A stretch of 64,000 nucleotides of DNA from Corydoras sp. C115 (Eukaryota > Chordata > Actinopteri > Siluriformes > Callichthyidae): the NCBI GenBank assembly GCA_019802505.1, contig JAFMOC010000078.1, positions 785,001 through 849,000 of the forward strand. The letters are read 5' to 3'. A program made the translations under genes and the position numbers. The notes below the pieces were generated by a model that was not told the origin of the DNA, ran no database searches, and saw nothing but the letters and a program-made list of their open reading frames with translations. Of the stretch, positions 46,157 to 56,874 are shown one piece after another (positions within the stretch are counted from its first letter, which is position 1; each line of letters opens with the position of its first letter).

Positions 46157-46243
46157 TTTATCTTATTATTTACTTTTTTTTTTAAATTACATTCTAACTA
46201 TAATAGGAAAGGGTAAAACGGGATGGGGGGGGGATCCGGGGTT

Positions 46244-46599
46244 GGCAGCATGGTGGCTTAGTGGTTAGCAAGTTCACCCCTCAGTGCCGGTGTGTTCCAA
46301 TCCAGTTCGAATCCCAATCTGGGTGGAGTTTCCATGTTCTCCCCGTGTCCACGTGGGTTTCCTCGGGGTTCTCTGGTTTCCTCCCACAGACCAAAAACAT
46401 GGATCAAGGTCAACTGAATGATCTAAATTGCCCCATATAGAGTGTGTTTGTGAGTGTATGTCCAGCGATAGATGTCCTGTCCTGAGTGTATCTGCCCAGC
46501 GCCCGAAACGTTCTCCCCTGGATGAACATGGGGAACACTGCTACCCCCTCGACCCTAGTAGTGGATTAAGCGGAAAATAAAGGATGGATGGATGGATGG
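46244..46599 (+). mobile_element. SINE family A, complete
   Basis: Head GGCAGCATGGTGGCTTAGTGG, tail (GGAT)n. Confidence 0.88.
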
Positions 46600-46688
46600 G
46601 TAAAACGGGATCTGTGAGCCATAATTTTGTTTCTATCTCACATACCACATGTGATCTAAATGATAATTATGAATCTTTGAATAAGGCT

Positions 46689-47038
46689 TGGCAGCACGGT
46701 GGCTTAGTGGTTAGTACGTTCGCCTCTCAACACTAGGGATTCCCGGTTCGAATCCCCATCTGGCTGGAGTTTCCATGTTCTCCGTGTCCGCGTGGGTTTC
46801 CTCCGGGTTCTCCGGTTTCCTCCCACATTCCAAAAACATGGATCAAGTCAACTGAGTTCTCCAAATTGCCCCATATACAGTGTGTCTATGTGAGTGAGTG
46901 TGTGCCCAGCGATGGATTGGCGTCCTGTCCTGGGTGTATCTGCCCAGCGCCCGAAACGTTCCCCCCTGGATGGGCATGGGGAACCCCACCACGAGCCTAA
47001 TAGAGGATAAAGCGGGAGATAATGAATGAATGAATGAA
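46689..47038 (+). mobile_element. tRNA-derived SINE, family A, full length (reference copy)
   Basis: This copy shows the whole family layout. The 5' head has a perfect Pol III A box TGGCTTAGTGG (46700-46710) and B box GGTTCGAATCC (46745-46755); the stretch TAGTGGTTAG.ACGTTCGCCTC resembles tRNA-Val. The body has the CATGTTCTCC.GTGTCCGCG, GTGGGTTTCCTCCGGGTTC and CCTCCCACA.TCCAAAAACA blocks shared with the DANA/Mermaid SINEs of zebrafish and catfish. The 3' end is GGATAAAGCGGGAGATAATG followed by (AATG)n. SINEs encode no protein and need LINE reverse transcriptase. Most of the copies listed below are shorter or more diverged. Confidence 0.9.
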
Positions 47039-47039
47039 C

Positions 47040-47590
47040 TTGGTTCAAGAAGTGTTTACAAGTCACCTTAATTCATCCGTACAATGACTATAGTACACTA
47101 TATGGCAAGGGGAGAAAAATGGCAGAGATTGATGACATGGCAAAAACTTTTGGCTAAGGGGTGATACTAGAAATACATCACGTGGGATAACTGTCTGTGT
47201 CGCGAGTGGCTGACGAGGTTTTAAAATGAGGTAGAACACTGCAGAGTTCCATGAAGCATACCAACACGCTGAAGCTTCTTCTTGTTTTGGGGTTTATATT
47301 GAGGGGGGTGAATGCTTTGTGGTCGGTGCTGCAGCAGAACGGTTTAACACAGCTTCCTACTGCAGCTTTCTGAGCCACTGAATTTCAAGGTGTGTGCCAA
47401 CTTACTTCCTCATTTCCACTCCCTTCTGCCCATGGCCCAGAACCAAACCCTTATTAAGAACCTCTCAAATATATTACACTGTTTAAATATAAAAAATAAA
47501 ATAAAAAATCACTGGAAAACAAATGAATCATCTTGGTTGGTTTGGATAAAACTGTCTGCTTAATGATGCAACTGGATTCCAACCTCATCA
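47040..47590. other. no gene recognised
   Basis: Single-copy-looking sequence; the open frames are short and lack splice or family support. Confidence 0.35.
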
Positions 47591-47593
47591 TCT

Positions 47594-47740
47594 ACTGCAG
47601 GGGTGTCAAACCCAATTGCACCGGGGGCCAAAACTCAAAGCACACTTTGGGTCATGGGTCAAACAGAATTTTGGAACAGAACATTTATTGAACTCAAAAA
47701 TGTAAATGTTTTCTGAACATGAACAGGAATAAAAACAGAC
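47594..47740. mobile_element. hAT-like element, left end
   Basis: GCAGGGGTGTCAAACCCAAT resembles a common hAT-type terminus. Its interior probably resumes at 48480 after two SINEs. Confidence 0.5.
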
Positions 47741-47747
47741 AGGGATA

Positions 47748-48108
47748 TTCATTCATTCATTCATTATCTCCCACTTTATCCTCTATTAGGGTCGCGGTGG
47801 GGTTTCCCATGCCCATCCAGGGGAGAATGTTTCGGGCGCGGGGCAGATACACCCAGGACAGGGCGCCAATCTATTGCTGGACACACACTCACTCACTCAC
47901 ACAGACATGCACACACACTATATGGGGCAATTTGGAGAACTCAATTGACTTGATCCATGTTTTTGGACTGTGGGAGGAAACCCGAGAACCCGGAGGAGAC
48001 CCACGCAGACACGGGGAGAACATGGAAACTCCACCCAGATGGGGATTCGAACCGGGAATCCCTAGCGCTGAGAGGCGAACGTGCTAACCACTAAGCCACC
48101 TTGCCGCC
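47748..48108 (-). mobile_element. SINE family A, complete
   Basis: First of a head-to-tail pair. A short ACAGGGATATT / ACAGAGATATT pair flanks both SINEs (about 47738 and 48486). Confidence 0.9.
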
Positions 48109-48466
48109 CTATTCATTCATTCATTCATTCATTATCTCCCGCTTTATCCTCTATTAGGGTCGCGGTGGGGTTCCCCATGCCCATCCAGGGGAGAACATCT
48201 CGGGCGCTGGGCAGATACAACCAGGACAGGGCGCCAATCCATCGCTGGGTACACACTCACTCACACATACACACTCTATATGGGGCAATTTAGAGAACTC
48301 AATTTACTTGATCCATGTTTTTGGACTGTGGGAGGAAACCGGAGAACCCGGAGGAGACCCACGCAGACACGGGGAGAACATGGAAACTCCACCCAGATAG
48401 GGATTCGAACCGGGAATCCCTAGCGCTGAGAGGCGAACGTGCTAACCACTAAGCCACCGTGCCGCC
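48109..48466 (-). mobile_element. SINE family A, complete
   Basis: Begins in (ATTC)n directly after the preceding SINE head. Confidence 0.9.
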
Positions 48467-48596
48467 TTTCCCGTGCTGCCCTAGACAGAGATATTATTCC
48501 ACAATAAATAAACTTAAACTTTATATAACTGAAAAAATTTTGCACACTAAATGAAAAAACATGAAATAAAAATGATATAACTAATCAAAACATTCT

Positions 48597-48639
48597 CCTG
48601 AGAGGAGAACATGCTAACCACTAAGCCACCGTGCCGCCC
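48597..48639 (-). mobile_element. SINE family A, head stub
   Basis: Only GAGAGGAGAACATGCTAACC through GTGCCGCC remains. Confidence 0.7.
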
Positions 48640-48681
48640 TGTTTTGCTTTGTGATCTTTTAAAAATTAACCATACCATTTT

Positions 48682-49130
48682 TGGCGGCATGGTAGCATAG
48701 TGGTTAGCACGTTCACGTCTCAGCATTAGGGATCCACATGTTCATGTGGGTTTCCTCCAGGTTCTCCAGTTTCCTCCCACAGTCCAAAAACGTGGATTCA
48801 GGTTAAAATGAATGCTCTAAATTGCCCCATATGGAGTGTGTCTGTGTGAGTGAGTGTGTGCCCAGCGATGGATTGGCGCCCTGTCCTGGGTGTATCTGCC
48901 CAGCGCCCGAGATGTTCTCCCCTGGATGGGCATGGGGAACCCCACCACGACCCTAATATAGGATAAAGCGGGAGATAATGAATGAATGAGTGTGCGTCTG
49001 TGTGAGTGAGTGTGCCCAGATTGCGAGATAGGCGCCCTGACCTGGGTGTGTCTGACCAGCGCCCTTCCCTGGATGGGCAAGGGGAACCCCCCCCCCCCAG
49101 CAACCCCAATGGAATATTAAGCAAAAGATA
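48682..49130 (+). mobile_element. SINE family A, two copies in series (second headless)
   Basis: 48682-48988 has a head but lost the B-box region; 48989-49130 repeats the GTGTGAGTGAGTGTG to GGATGGGCAAGGGG part and ends in AAGCAAAAGATA. Confidence 0.82.
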
Positions 49131-49479
49131 TTCATTCATTCATTATCTCCCGCTTTATCCTCTATTAGGGTCGCGGTGGGGTTCCCAATGCCCATCCAGG
49201 GGAGAACATCTCGGGCGCTGGGCAGATAGACCCAGGACAGGACACCAATCCATCGCTGGGCACACACTCACTCACACAGACACACTCTATATGGGGCAAT
49301 TTTTGAAAATTCAATTGACTTGATCCATGTTTTAGGACTGTGGGAGGAAACCGGAGAACCCGGAGGAAACCCACGCAGACACGGGGAGAACATGGAAACT
49401 CCACCCAGATGGGGATTCGAACCGGAAATCCCTAGCGCTGAGAGGAGAACATGCTAACCACTAAGCCACCGTGCCGCCC
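49131..49479 (-). mobile_element. SINE family A inserted in the previous SINE
   Basis: Perfect 12-base duplication AAGCAAAAGATA (49119-49130 and 49480-49491); the target is the 3' end of the older plus-strand SINE. Confidence 0.93.
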
Positions 49480-49597
49480 AAGCAAAAGATAATATCATAA
49501 TATTTTTTTTTAATCATAGAAAAAGCATTTGCTCCTTGAACTATAACTGAAAATGGAAATTTGGTCTGTACTTTAACATTTTGAAGGAATAAAACCC

Positions 49598-49910
49598 AGA
49601 GGTTTAGTGGTTAGTTCTCAGTCCTGGGATTTCAGAATCTGGGTGGGGTTTCACTTGCTCCTCCGCTTTCCTCCCACAGTTCAAAAACATGGATTCAAGG
49701 TGAATAGGCTGCTCCAAATTGCCCCTTTCTAAAATCGAATCTAATCTAAAATCTCCCTAACTAGTGTGTGTGTGAGTGTGCGCCCAGCAATGGATTTTCG
49801 CCCTGGCCTGGGTGTATCCGCTAAGTGTCCGAAACGTTCTCCCACGGATGGAAAACATGCCCCACCCCCCGCCCCCGCGGTCCTAGTAAAGTATTACGCG
49901 GAAGATAATA
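49598..49910 (+). mobile_element. SINE family A, old copy
   Basis: Diverged throughout, with an insertion of AATCTAATCTAAAATC. Confidence 0.75.
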
Positions 49911-50702
49911 AGAGAACCACAGATCTTTATACATCAACCAGTTCGGTTTTGGTTGAAAGCTTAAAGTTTGAATGTGTACTGTGTGTTCTTATACAAGTCA
50001 TTAGCAATCAATCTTAACGGGATTGAACCACGAAAAAGCAAAGGTTAAAATAAATTAACCCTATTAGTTCAGCTCTAGGGCGGCACGGTGGTTTAGTGGT
50101 TAGCATGTTCTCCTCTCAGCGCTAGGGATTCCAGGTTCAAATCTCAATCTGGGTGGAGTTTCCATGTTCTCCCTGTGTCCGCATGGGTTTCCGCCGGGTT
50201 CTCCGGTTTCCTCCCACAGTCCAAAAACATGGATCAAGGTCAATTGAATATAGAGTGTGTTTGTGTGAGTGAGTGTGCGTCCAGCGATAGATTGGCACCC
50301 TGTCCTGGGTGTATCTGCCCAGTACCCGAAACGTTCTCCCCTTGATGGATGGATAAGAGAACCACAGATCTTTATACGTCAACCAGTTCGGTTTTAGTTG
50401 AAAGCATAAAGTTATTAATGATAAACGAAGCAATCCTGAAACATGAATGTGTACTGTGTGTTCTTATACAGCTCAGTTGCCTCTGGGTTCTCCGGTTTCC
50501 TCCCACAGTCCAAAAACATGGATCAAAGCACATTGAATGCTCCAAATTGCCCCATATAGAGTGTGTCTGTGTGAGTGAGTGTGTGTCCAGTGATAGATTG
50601 GCGCCCTGTCCTGATTGTATTTGTCCAGCGCCTCAATGTTATTCAGCCACAATAAAGCAATAAAAGGTTAAAATAAATTAACCCTATTAGTTCAGCTCTA
50701 AG
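49911..50702 (+). repeat. tandem duplication of a non-SINE segment plus SINE
   Basis: AACCACAGATCTTTATACAT and CCAGTTCGGTTTTGGTTGAA (49915-49965) recur at 50360-50405, and GGTTAAAATAAATTAACCC (50042) recurs at 50668; SINE copies occupy 50079-50355 and 50475-50655. Confidence 0.8.
50079..50355 (+). mobile_element. SINE family A, internally shortened
   Basis: Complete head; lost the CTCCAAATTGCCCC block and the GGGGAACCCC region. Confidence 0.85.
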
Positions 50703-51005
50703 GCAGCACGGTGGCTTAGTGGTTAGCATGTTCGCCTCTCAGCGCTGGAGGTTCCAGGATCGAATCCCAGTCTGGGTGGAGTTTCCATGTTCTCCCCGTG
50801 TCCTCATGGGTTTCCTCCCACAGCCCAAAAACATGGATCAAGTTCAATTGAATGCTCCAAATTGCCCCATATAGTGTGTGTTTGTGTTAAGTGTGTCCAG
50901 GGATAGATTGGCACCCTGTCCTGGGTGTATCTGCCCAGCCCCCTGGATGGGCACCTCAAGCCTAGTATAGGATTAAGTGGAGGATAATGGATGGATGGAT
51001 GGATA
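50701..51005 (+). mobile_element. SINE family A, last full-headed copy before the array
   Basis: Its 3' half (CCCAGCCCCCTGGATGGGC, CTCAAGCCTAGTATAGG) is the variant that the following tandem units carry. Confidence 0.85.
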
Positions 51006-54000
51006 GGTCAGCTCTATAAAGACCTTAGACTTTAATCTGCATATACAAAGGGAAAAGTATATCATAACAGTTTGCTGATCTTCCTCCAGCTCTGGGAACT
51101 GATGTAAATTGAATGATCCAATTTGCCCCATACAGTGTGTGTTTGGGTTAGTTAGTGTGCCCAGGGATAGACTGTCGCCCTGTTCTGGGTGTATCTGCCC
51201 AGCACCCTGGATGGGCATCTCAAGCCTAGTATAGGATAAAGTGGAAGATAATGAATTGATGGATGGATGATAGGATGGATGGATGGATAGGTCAGCTCTA
51301 TAAAGACCTTAGACTTTAATCTGCATATACAAAGGGAAAAGTATATCATAACAGTTTGCTGATCTTCCTCCAGCTTTGGGAGCTGATGTAAATTGAATGC
51401 TCCAAATTGCCCCATATAGTGTTTTTGTGTTAGTGTGCCCAGGGATAGACTGTCGCCCTGTCCTGGGTGTATCTGCCCAGCACCCTGGATGGGCATGGGG
51501 AACCCCACCTCAAGCCTAGTATGGGATAAAGTGCAGGATAATGGATTGATGGATAGGTCAGCTCTGCAAAGACCTTAGTCTTTAATCTGCATATACAAAG
51601 GGAAAAGTATATCATAACAGTTTGCTGATCTTCCTCCAGCTCTGGGAACTGATGTAAATTGAATGCTCCAAATTGCCCCATATAGTGTGTGTTTGTGTTA
51701 GTTATTGTGCCCAGGGATAGACTGTCGCCCTGTCCTGGGTGTATCTGCCCAGCGCCCTGGATGGGCATGGGGAACCCCACCTTAAGCCTAGTATGGGATA
51801 AAGTGCAGGATAATGGAAGATAATGGATTGATGGATGGAGAGGTCAGCTCTGCAAACACCTTAGCCTTTAATCTGCATATACAAAGGGAAAAGTATATCA
51901 TAACAGTTTGCTGATCTTCCTCCAGCTCTGGGAGCTGATGTGATAGCTAGCAGCAATCGGTGGTTAATCGCGGGTTATATAACTCCCCTGGATTTGATCG
52001 CTCTCATCGATTAGGACATTAAGAATAACATTTGGTCCTCGTGTGATGGCGAGATCTGTCAACTCAGAACGAAATGCTAAGCAAAGACAGATGGGGCAAG
52101 TTGTAGCTGGTGATCAACAGATTGTTAACTAAACCGCAACACTGACACAACCTACCGGCCCTGATTTTCAGTATGACGGGAACATGTTCTCCCCGTGTCC
52201 GCGTGCGTTTCCTCTGGGTTCTCCGGTTTCCTCCCACAGTCCAAAAACATGGATCAAGTTAAATTGAATGCTCCAAATTGCCCCATATAGTTTGTGTTAG
52301 TGTTAGTTAGTGTGCCCAGGTATAGACTGTCGCCCTGTCCTGGGTGTATCTGCCCAGCGCCCTGGATGGGCACCTCAAGCCTAGTATAGGATAAAGTGGA
52401 GGATAATGGAAGATAATGGATTGATGGATAGGTCAGCTCTGCAAAGACCTTAGACTTTAATCTACATATACAAAGGGAAAAGTACATGGATCAAGTTAAA
52501 TTGAATGCTCCAAATTGCCCCATATAGTGTGTGTTTGGGTTAGTTAGTGTGCCCAGGGATAGACTGTCGCCCTGTTCTGGGTGTATCTGCCCAGCGCCCT
52601 GGATGGGCATCTCAAGCCTAGTATAGGATAAAGTGGAAGATGATGGATGGATGGAGAGATCAGCTCTATAAAGACCTTAGACTTTAATCTGCATATACAA
52701 AGGGAAAAGTATATCATAACAGTTTGCTGATCTTCCTCCAGCTCTGGGAGCTGATGTGATAGCTAGCAGCAATCGGTGGTTAATCGCGGGTTATATAACT
52801 CCCCTGGATTTGATTGCTCTCATCGATTAGGACATTAAGAATAACATTTGGTCCTCGTGTGATGGCGGGATCGGTCAACGGCGAACGAAATGCTAAGCAA
52901 AGACAGATGGGGCAAGTTGTAGCTGGTGATCAACAGATTGTCGATGGCTGCGAAGCGCACGACAGGTACTAAACCGCAACACTGACACAACCTACCGGCC
53001 CTGATTTTCAGCATGACGGGAACATGTTCTCCCCGTGTCTGCGTGCGTTTCCTCTGGGTTCTCCGGTTTCCTCCCACAGTCCAAAAACATGGATCAAGTT
53101 AGATTGAATGCTCCAAATTGCCCCATATAGTTTGTGTTAGTGTTAGTTAGTGTGCCCAGGTATAGACTGTCGCCCTGTCCTGGGTGTATCTGCCCAGCCC
53201 CCTGGATGGGCACCTCAAGCCTAGTATAGGATAAAGTGCAGGATAATGGAAGACAATGGATTGATGGATGCATATGTCAGCTCTGCAAAGACCTTAGACT
53301 TTAATCTGCATATACAAAGGGAAAAGTATATCATAACAGTTTGCTGATCTTCCTCCAGCTTTGGGAGCTGATGTGAATTGAATGCTCCAAATTGCCCCAT
53401 ATAGTGTGTTTGGGTTAGTTAGTGTGCCCAGGGATGGACTGTCGCCCTGTCCTGGGTGTATCTGCCAAGCGCCCTGGATGGGCATCTCAAGCCTAGTATA
53501 GGATAAAGTGGAAGATAATGGATTGATGGATGGATGGATAGGTCAGCTCTATAAAGACCTTAGCCTTTAATCTGCATATACAAAGGGAAACGTATATCAT
53601 AACAGTTTGCTGATCTTCCTCCAGCTCTGGGAGCTGATGTAAATTGAATGCTCCAAATTGCCCCATATAGTGTGTGTTTGTGTTAGTTAGTGTGCCCAGG
53701 GATGGACTGTCGCCCTGTCCTGGGTGTATCTGCCAAGCGCCCTGGATGGGCATCTCAAGCCTAGTATAGGATAAAGTGGAGGATAATGAATTGATGGATG
53801 GATAGGTCAGCTCTATAAAGACCTTAGCCTTTAATCTGCATATACAAAGGGAAAAGTAGATCATAACAGTTTGCTGATCTTCCTCCAGCTCTGGGAGCTG
53901 ATGTGAAAGCTAGCAGCAATCGGTGGTTAATCGCGGGTTATATAACTCCCCTGGATTTGATTGCTCTCATCGATTAGGACATTAAGAATAACATTTGGTC

Positions 54001-54136
54001 CTCGTGTGATGGCGGGATCGGTCAACGGCGAACGAAATGCTAAGCAAAGACAGATGGGGCAAGTTGTAGCTGGTGATCAACAGATTGTCGATGGCTGCGA
54101 AGCGCACGACAGGTACTAAACCGCAACACTGACACA
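51006..54136. repeat. complex tandem array: block B plus SINE half, and block C
   Basis: Block B (GGTCAGCTCTATAAAGACC to GCTCTGGGAGCTGATGT, about 105 bases) starts at 51006, 51290, 51556, 51842, 52431 (shortened), 52658, 53276, 53541 and 53805. In most units it is fused to a headless family A SINE half ending GGATAATGGATTGATGG, giving 264-286-base units. In three units block B instead continues into block C (from 51941, 52757 and 53903; TAGCTAGCAGCAATCGG to ATTTTCAGCATGACGGGAAC). The rightmost block C runs into unique CpG-rich sequence. Confidence 0.88.
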
Positions 54137-54560
54137 ACCTACCGGCCCTGATTTTCAGCATGACGGGAACATGTCGCTCCCAATCCTCTTCTTTAACTTT
54201 GAGACGTCTCAGCAGGGCCGTAACCGTCAGGCGATTGGATTTTCCCACTCCATGGACGCGGCATTCGAGCTCCGGGTAAACACAAGAGGCAGCGTTTCAC
54301 TAAAAGGCGGCTTCGGCTTGTAGTTTAGGGCACTTTCGCCGCTGTCCGCTGTACTCCTCCCGGATAACCCCTTTATCCGTGTGCTGCTTAGTGCGCTAGA
54401 TCGCTGTTTTGGACGCGACCCAAGATTCCTCGGGTAGGACGGGGGAAGCGGTATTAATGGGCGGGGCTTGGTTAACGGTCCGTTCTCTAATCCACCGCAC
54501 ATCTCGCCGGGGAGTGAAGGACACGCCCCCTCCCGTTACGTTGCGGGATGACGCCAAAAG
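54137..54560 (-). promoter_or_regulatory. CpG-rich unique segment, candidate promoter and first exon
   Basis: Rich in CG for this window, with GC boxes GGGCGGGGC (near 54460) and CGCCCCC (near 54525). On the minus strand a protein-like open frame (GKSNRLTVTALLRR, LKVKEEDWERHVPVMLKIRA) spans about 54145-54248 and meets a GTAGGT donor at 54142-54137, but no ATG opens that frame: it begins from GTG or an upstream stop. ATGs nearby give only short ORFs. It may be a 5' untranslated exon, an internal exon, or chance. I do not recognise the product. Confidence 0.4.
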
Positions 54561-54719
54561 AATAAACAAAATATAAAAAGAATCTTTAAAAACAAAAACA
54601 CCCCTATATCGAGTTCAATTACTTTATCCTAAATTAACTCTGCTTGCGATTTATAAAGGTTATTTTATGATTTATCCATAGAAAACAAATGAATTAATTA
54701 CCACTAATTCATTAATTGG

Positions 54720-55021
54720 TGGTGGCACGGTGGCTTAAGTGGTTAGCACGTTCGTTTCCATGTTCTCCCCGTGTCCGCGTGGGTTTCCTCCGGGTTCTCC
54801 GGTTTCCTCCCACAGTCCAAAAACATGGATCAAGTCAATTGAATTCTCCAAATTGCCCCATATAGAGTGTGTCTGTGTGAGTGAGTGTGTGCCCAGCGAT
54901 GGATTGGCGCCCTGTCCTGGGTGTATCTGCCCAGCGCCCGAGATGTTCTCCCCTGGATGGGCATGGGGAACCCCACCGCGACCCTAATAGAGGACAAAGC
55001 GGGAGATAATGAATGAATGAA
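54720..55021 (+). mobile_element. SINE family A lacking the B box
   Basis: Jumps from GGTTAGCACGTTCG directly to TTTCCATGTTCTCC, deleting about 48 bases with the B box. Confidence 0.88.
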
Positions 55022-55167
55022 TAAAAAGAATCTTAAAAAAAAAAAAAAAACCTATATCGTGTTCAATTACTGTATCCTAAATTAACTCTGCTTGCAATTT
55101 ATAAAGGTTATTTTATGATTTATCCATAGAAAACAAATGAATTAATTACCACTAATTAATTAATTGG

Positions 55168-55529
55168 TGGAGGCACGGTGGCTTAAGTGGTTAGCATGTT
55201 CTCCTCTCAGCGCTAGGGATTCCCGGTTCGAATCCCCATCTGGGTGGAGTTTCCATGTTCTCCCCGTGTCCGCGTGGGTTTCCTCCGGGCTCTCCGGTTT
55301 CCTCCCACAGTCCAAAAACATGGATCAAGTCAATTGAATTCTCAAAATTGCCCCACATAGAGTGTGTCTGTGTGAGTGAGTGTGTGCCCAGCGATGGATT
55401 GGCGCCCTGTCCTGGGTCTATCTGCCCAGCGCCTGAGATGTTCTCCCCTGGATGGGCATGGGGAACCCCACCGCGACCCTAATATACCTGTAGGATAAAG
55501 CGGGAGATAATGAATGAATGAATGAATAA
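55168..55529 (+). mobile_element. SINE family A, complete
   Basis: Retains the region deleted in its duplicate; TAATTAATTGG on both sides is the likely target duplication. Confidence 0.9.
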
Positions 55530-55539
55530 TTAATTGGTC

Positions 55540-55680
55540 ATTTTTTTTATTGTTTCATGTGTTGTCATTGATGATGAACAATTGTGCAAAGTTTGCGCTT
55601 AATCGGATAACTGGAAGTGGGTGAAATAGCATTTGCAATCTTTTTACCAGAGTCACAAACAGATGAAGCTAATATAGGGG
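55540..55680. repeat. hAT-derived repeat H, right part
   Basis: GATGAACAATTGTGCAAAG, TTAATCGGATAACTGGAAG and GATGAAGCTAATAT continue the 24100-24240 order. Confidence 0.65.
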
Positions 55681-55681
55681 T

Positions 55682-55711
55682 GGTATTATTATTATTATTA
55701 TTATTATTATT
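55682..55711. repeat. (ATT)n microsatellite
   Basis: Leads into a truncated SINE tail. Confidence 0.95.
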
Positions 55712-55797
55712 CATTCATTTATTATCTCCTGCTTTATCCTCTATTAGGGTCACGGTGAGGTTCCCCATGCCCATCCAGGGGAGAACGTCTCGGGCGC
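55712..55797 (-). mobile_element. SINE family A, 3' stub
   Basis: Breaks off at GAACGTCTCGGGCGC followed by an A run. Confidence 0.8.
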
Positions 55798-55840
55798 AAA
55801 AAAAAATAAAATCATATCACCGGGCCGCTAATAACAATAA

Positions 55841-56183
55841 TCCATCTATTATCTTCCACTTTATCCTCTACTAAGGTTGCAGGGATACGGATTCCTCATG
55901 CCCATCCAGGGGAGAACGTCTCGGGTGCTGGGCAGATAGACCCAGGACAGGGCGCCAATTTATCGCTGGGCACACACTCACTCACACAGACACACTCTAT
56001 ATGGGGCAATTTGGAGAATTCAATTGACTTGATCCATGTTTTTGGACTGTGGGAGGAAACCGGAGAACCCGGAGGAAACCCACGCGGACACGGGGAGAAC
56101 ATGGAAACTCCACCCATGGGGATTCGAACCGTGAATCCCTAGCGCTGAGAGGCGAACGTGCTAACCACTAAGCCACCATACCG
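55841..56183 (-). mobile_element. SINE family A, complete
   Basis: Head ends CCACCATACCGC and abuts the (ATT)n tract. Confidence 0.88.
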
Positions 56184-56184
56184 C

Positions 56185-56255
<71 letters not shown>
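56184..56255. repeat. (ATT)n joined to (AAT)n
   Basis: The change of phase at about 56219 makes the whole block an inverted repeat. Confidence 0.97.
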
Positions 56256-56257
<2 letters not shown>

Positions 56258-56396
56258 GGGTGATGCCCACATAAAAAGACATGTGCGTGTCAGAAAATTC
56301 ACACAGGCCCATGTATACTTTTGCACTTTTTTAATTGTAAAATTATATACATAGTGTATATATAATTTAATAATTGCAAAAGTAATTTTATATTGG

Positions 56397-56628
56397 CTTT
56401 GTGGTTGGTTAGCAGTGGCAGTTTTCGGTTTGAATTCCAATCGGGGTGGAATTTTCATGTTCTTCCAGTATCCCCGTGGGTTTCCTCCGGGTTCACCGGT
56501 TTTCCAGATCAAGGTAAATTGAATACTCCAAACTGCCCCATGTAGAGTGTGTTTGTGTCTGTGTGAGTGAATGTACCCAGTGATAGATTGGCACCCTGTC
56601 CTGGGAGTATGTTTATCTGCCCAGCGTC
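56397..56628 (+). mobile_element. SINE family A, diverged
   Basis: Recognisable from TGGTTAGCAG to TCTGCCCAGCG; 3' end lost where a Tc1 fragment follows. Confidence 0.72.
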
Positions 56629-56690
56629 AATGGGACCTAAACCCCATTGAGAATCTATAGGGTATTCTAAAGAGATAAATAAGGGGGACC
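56629..56690 (+). pseudogene. Tc1-like transposase fragment
   Basis: The plus strand reads DLNPIENL, stop, GILKR, matching the conserved DLNPIENLWG.LK region of Tc1 transposases, with Trp replaced by a stop. Confidence 0.7.
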
Positions 56691-56739
56691 AGACCCAACA
56701 GATTGACTTTTTTACTAGGGTGGTGGATGATGGTACGAG

Positions 56740-56870
56740 TTAATCAGACACCTGTATGTTCTGATTGATGTGATTTGTGCTGGTATGAGTGGATCAGACA
56801 CAGCAGTGCTGCTGGACAGAAAACAGACACCAATCAGAATATACAGGTGTCTGATTCTCTCCTACCATCA
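56740..56870. repeat. inverted repeat of a DNA-transposon type
   Basis: AGACACCTGTATGTTCTGAT near 56748 is answered by ATCAGAATATACAGGTGTCT near 56834; a GACACAGCAGTGCTGCTGG loop lies between. Confidence 0.65.
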
Positions 56871-56874
56871 TTGT

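Larger units (their letters stand above)
54575..55530 (+). repeat. two-unit tandem duplication of repeat H segment plus SINE
   Basis: ATCCTAAATTAACTCTGCTT, TTATCCATAGAAAACAAATG and GCACGGTGGCTTAAGTGG occur in both units about 446 bases apart. The extra A in CTTAAGTGG is shared, so the second unit is a duplication and not an independent insertion. Confidence 0.85.

Noticed and set aside
46689..46760. tRNA genes
   Set aside because: A and B boxes are present many times, but the arms do not close into a proper cloverleaf and each is followed by a SINE body and tail.
47178..47378. 66-residue minus-strand frame MAQKAAVGSC...
   Set aside because: No family resemblance, no supported splice sites and short length; could not be told from chance.
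54227..54502. 91-residue minus-strand frame with ATG
   Set aside because: Runs through the CpG-rich segment, proline-rich low-complexity text, ends before the candidate donor; more likely promoter or leader sequence.
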